Part shown: positions 61,228 through 64,000 of the stretch, piece after piece
How positions within the stretch are numbered: position 1 is the first letter of the stretch
Layout of the letters: each line of letters begins with the position of its first letter
Assembly (NCBI GenBank): GCA_020796225.1
Contig: CM036767.1
Location: 15,716,427 to 15,780,426 of the forward strand
Source: Arion vulgaris
Taxonomy: Eukaryota > Mollusca > Gastropoda > Stylommatophora > Arionidae
Length of the DNA: 64,000 nucleotides
Reading direction: 5' to 3'
Made by a program: the position numbers and the translations under genes
Notes under the pieces: generated by a model
What the model saw: the letters and a program-made list of their open reading frames with translations, nothing else
The model's database searches: none
What the model was told of the DNA's origin: nothing

Positions 61228-61492
61228 CGATGTTTTGCTGGGACTCGCAAGGGGAGCAAAGAATAGTAACACTGTGACCTAAAAGGCATGTCGTAAGAGG
61301 CGACGCAGTTATGAGCCTAGGGAAGCTACACTAGTAAATAAAAAGTGTCGTATAAATCGGATGTACTTGCCTAATTGTAGACGTATAACTGGTACAACAT
61401 ACAATCGCTCTTAGGCTCAGATCACATACATGTCACAAAGTGTGGTTTAACAAGTCGTCGATATGGAGCGTTCGAAGAAGAAGAAGAAGATG
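61228..61492 (+). mobile_element. S4 SINE copy
   Basis: 'tgtcgtaagaggcgacgcag' core variant, 'gggaagctacactagtaaat', 'cttgcctaattgtagacg', 'cttaggctcagatcacatac', 'gatatggagcgttcgaagaa' and (GAA)n. It abuts the TSD of the hAT element. Confidence 0.85.
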
Positions 61493-61544
61493 TAAAGCAC
61501 GTCTGAAGTCGCGAGTAAAGCTAGTCTAATCAACTTTTTAGTCG

Positions 61545-61740
61545 GTGAAGAACAGAGGGGACGTCTACCTGTGGAATTTAAAGTTCGCATTGCATGGCTT
61601 GTGAAGTCGCCGCAAAACTGTTCAGCTTAGGATTTTCTTTATTCCCCGACAGAAAAAAACTCATTGACCTTACCGTGGATTGAAGCCGGGTCTTCCGCAT
61701 GTGGGCCGCGATCTAATCAATTCGATCAGACGCTAATACA
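61545..61740 (-). mobile_element. S7 SINE copy
   Basis: Minus S7: 'tattccccgacagaaaaaaa', head complement 'ggattgaagccgggtcttcc' and 'caattcgatcagacgc'. Confidence 0.8.
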
Positions 61741-61783
61741 TGAGTAAAATAGGGCGACATGAATATACAACATGACGCCCAGT

Positions 61784-61951
61784 CAGTGGCGGCTCGTCAT
61801 TAAAGGCCAGTGGGGCTGGGCCCCACCATAAATAGTCTGTAACGTGTATTTATTATTTAATAAATTAAAATATTACCTAACAGAAAACCATGATTTCCCC
61901 AAAAATGTGTGTCTGGCCCCATCAACAGAAATGATCCACGAGCCGCCACTG
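61784..61951. mobile_element. hAT-M1 MITE copy 5, 168 bp
   Basis: TIRs cagtggcggctcgt / acgagccgccactg; perfect 8-bp TSD cgcccagt (61776-61783, 61952-61959). The right flank continues as L-H coding DNA. Confidence 0.96.
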
Positions 61952-62260
61952 CGCCCAGTCATGCAATTCATAAAAGAACAACAGATTAAATGGTATGGAC
62001 AACTGCCAATAATTCCTTGGTATCGCCTACCACAGAGAGACACACTGAAAAAATATAGCGAGTACATAGAAAGAGGAAGACCACGTAAAAGATGAAGCAG
62101 CGGCGCAAAGAGCAGCCTTAAAAAATGAATGCCAGCTTACAAAGTGTCTTAGAACAAGCACACACAAGATCACTACATCCCTCCCTCTCCCCAACACTTA
62201 AATATAAAGAAGTAAATGGTGGAAGAGAAGAAGAAGAAAGAAAAAAAACTCACAAAAAGT
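61952..62260 (+). mobile_element. L-H LINE C-terminus beside the MITE
   Basis: VMQFIKEQQIKWYGQLPIIP, ERGRPRKR then a stop; the rest is in another frame, ending in (GAA)n at 62221-62250. Parallels 57065-57340, where 'ccagtcatgcaattcat' is uninterrupted. Confidence 0.75.
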
Positions 62261-62500
62261 CTATGCTTTTTTCATTAACCCCTTCGTCCTTCTAAGCCGA
62301 TTTACTGGCACGCAGTATTTTTTAAGATGACGCAAAGCCATTATACTGGTTAATTTAGTATACGTTACAATAAAAATGTGTTAACAAAATTACGGGCTGA
62401 AAGCGTTAAAACGTTGGTTTGATACGCAACCCCAACCCCCACATTGGTAAGCACTAACAGTCAACAATGAAGTGTATGTACAAGAGTTAAGACCACAGAT
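62261..62500. other. unassigned spacer
   Basis: No repeat or gene recognised. Confidence 0.35.
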
Positions 62501-62509
62501 AGAAGTCAT

Positions 62510-62673
62510 CAGTGGCGGCTCGTGATCGTTTTTGTTGGTGGGGCCAGACACAAATTTTCGGGAAAATCATAGCTTTGGTTTAAGTTATATTTTAATTTAT
62601 AAAATAATAAATACACGTTACATTTATTTTTGGTGGGGCCGGCCCTCTGGCCCTTAATGACGAGCCGCCACTA
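62510..62673. mobile_element. hAT-M1 MITE copy 6, 164 bp
   Basis: Left TIR cagtggcggctcgt, right gacgagccgccacta (last base changed). Perfect 8-bp TSD gaagtcat (62502-62509, 62674-62681). Inverted relative to copy 5, 558 bp away. Confidence 0.94.
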
Positions 62674-62934
62674 GAAGTCATATTTATCTAGGGAATAATA
62701 ACAACAAGGAATGAGAATTGAGCCTGTCATTCTAACAAGTACTAATAGAGCTGGCACACGATCAAAGATCGCTTTTAGAACAGGTTCATTAACTTGTTTG
62801 TTCGGTTTCTTGTATTACTTCCCCTTGAACAAATTACAACTGACAATAACAGTATGTTGCAATATTTCACAGAATATGGCGGAGCTTATGTCACGTGTAG
62901 CCAGAATCTGGTCGCTAACAGAACAGATATGATG
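62674..62934. other. unassigned spacer
   Basis: No repeat or gene recognised. Confidence 0.35.
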
Positions 62935-63715
62935 TAGTCAGGTGGTTACAGGGCTGGTGTAGTAGTGTATGGTTGCATCGATGGTTTAGTGTATGGTTAC
63001 ATTGCTGGTTTAGTTAGCTGGTTTAGTTAACTGGTTACACTGCTGGTTTAGCTAACTGGTTACACTGCTGGTTTAGTTAGCTGGTTACATTGTTGGTATA
63101 GCCAAGTGGTTTGAGTGCTGATTTAGTTAACTGGTTACACTGCTGGTTTAGCTAACTGGTTACATTGCTGGTTTAATTAGCTGGTTACATCGTTGGTGTA
63201 GTCAAGTGGTTGTAGTGCTGATTTCGTTAATTGGTTCACATACTGGTTTAGTTAACTGGTTACACTGCTGGTTTAGTTAACTGGTTACACTGCTGGTTTA
63301 GTTAGCTGGTTACATTGTTGGTATAGCCAAGTGGTTGGAGTGCTGGTTTAGCTAACTGGTTACACTGCTGGTTTAGCTAACTGGTTACATTGCTGGTTTA
63401 ATTAGCTGGTTACATCGTTGGTTAAGTCAAGTGGTTGCAGTGTTGATTTCATTAATTGGTTACATACTGGTTTAGTTAACTGGTTACAATGATGGTTTCG
63501 CTAATTGGTTAGATTACTAGTTTAATAAGTGGTTTACATTGTTGGTTTAGTTGAATGCTTGGTTACACTGCTCATTTAGTTTAGTGTTACATTTCTGGTG
63601 ACGTCAAGTGGTTATAGTGTTGGTGTAGTCAACTGGTTATAGTGCTAGTTTAGTCTAATTGTTATTAATGGTTCAACGATGTGGTTAGAGTGCTGGTTTA
63701 GTTACGTATGAACAG
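62935..63715. repeat. 25-bp array with a ~225-bp higher-order period
   Basis: Unit ctggtttagttaactggtta + cactg with gctaac, agttag and tgttggtatagccaagtgg variants. The variant 'gttggtatagccaagtggtt' recurs at 63092 and 63317, so blocks of nine units were copied together. Units decay after 63480. Confidence 0.93.
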
Positions 63716-63734
63716 AAGATACTTCACAATTAGG

Positions 63735-63825
63735 GGAGAAATTTGGCCCGAGCGGGAATCGAATGCATGGTCTACCGCATGGTAGAATGTGCACTTATCA
63801 ATTACGCTACACGCACCTCTATGCA
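63735..63825 (-). tRNA. tRNA-like sequence, pseudogene or SINE head
   Basis: On the minus strand: gtagcgtaattgataagtgc (A-box-like), a tctac...gtaga anticodon-like hairpin, and gcattcgattcccgc (B-box-like). Acceptor ends do not pair well and no CCA follows, so I do not call a working tRNA. Confidence 0.3.
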
Positions 63826-64000
63826 AATTTGTTTAAAATACGTTATAATAATAGTCGTCATCGCTTTAACATGTGACCAGCACGTTGAGACATGGATACA
63901 ACATTTCGCTTTTTATCTTTTCATGGCCATTTCGTTAAGTTGGAATTTAGATATAGAGACGAACCAATAGCCCGATTTTATATAATTTTTATATTTTTTT

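Noticed and set aside
1..64000. Prokaryotic operons, rRNA or a complete host gene
   Set aside because: Nothing in the window supports them; coding remnants are all retroelement-type and no rRNA words were recognised.

Overview
This window is repeat-dominated intergenic DNA from a eukaryote, most likely an invertebrate animal. It contains dozens of decayed non-LTR retrotransposon (LINE) fragments, several tRNA-derived SINE families, hAT-type and mariner-type non-autonomous DNA transposons with intact target-site duplications (TSDs), and many minisatellite arrays. The mix of SINEs and LINEs would suit a mollusc or another lophotrochozoan, but that is a guess from repeat style, not a demonstrated assignment. 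I found no convincing host protein-coding gene, rRNA or functional tRNA. Nearly all longer open frames are retrotransposon remnants or products of tandem repeats whose unit is a multiple of 3 bp.

Working names used below. LINE families: L-A and L-B ((GAT)n-tailed or related, with a RYFGHIKRH-like C-terminus), L-C and L-C2 (FADD reverse transcriptase box, KYLGSIF and RGKGRPRKRW motifs, (GAAA)-type tails), L-D ((GAT)n tail, SSFFGHVMRR motif), L-E (RGRPRQTWRREL motif), L-F (C2HC finger at the C-terminus), L-G, L-H, and L-R and L-R2 (carrying an RNase H domain). SINE families S1 to S10 have tRNA-like heads or are dispersed repeats of SINE size. hAT-M1 is a MITE of about 165 bp with six copies here.

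Layout: 1-5 kb, L-E, L-A, L-F and L-R fragments, S1-S5 copies and a 41-bp array. 5-8 kb, a hAT-like element with a nested SINE, then L-G and L-R. 8.1-11.2 kb, a large 82-bp array. 11.2-20.7 kb, sparse DNA with SINEs and L-B, L-G, L-A and L-H pieces. 20.8-22.6 kb, a very uniform 54-bp array. 22.7-28.8 kb, an S8 copy, an L-C element carrying two internal arrays, and an L-R fragment expanded on the minus strand. 28.9-35.7 kb, SINE clusters, L-R2, and 43-bp and 22-bp arrays. 36-37.3 kb, an array grown from the S8 SINE tail. 38-40.3 kb, a possible LTR end and L-F. 40.5-46.5 kb, a SINE dimer with three target-site copies, L-A, L-C, L-R and L-D. 46.8-50.4 kb, GACA/GATA microsatellites and an L-E-derived array. 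50.4-64 kb, nested LINEs, a mariner-like element, hAT elements, SINEs and a 25-bp array.

The main theme is that several minisatellites are built from the 3' ends (last codons, stop and tail), or in one case the RT region, of retroelements that also occur as ordinary dispersed copies in this same window. Insertions with TSDs give a relative chronology (SINE into LINE, LINE into SINE, LINE into LINE, MITE into LINE). All family names rest on comparisons made by eye within this window and on recalled motifs; no database search was possible.
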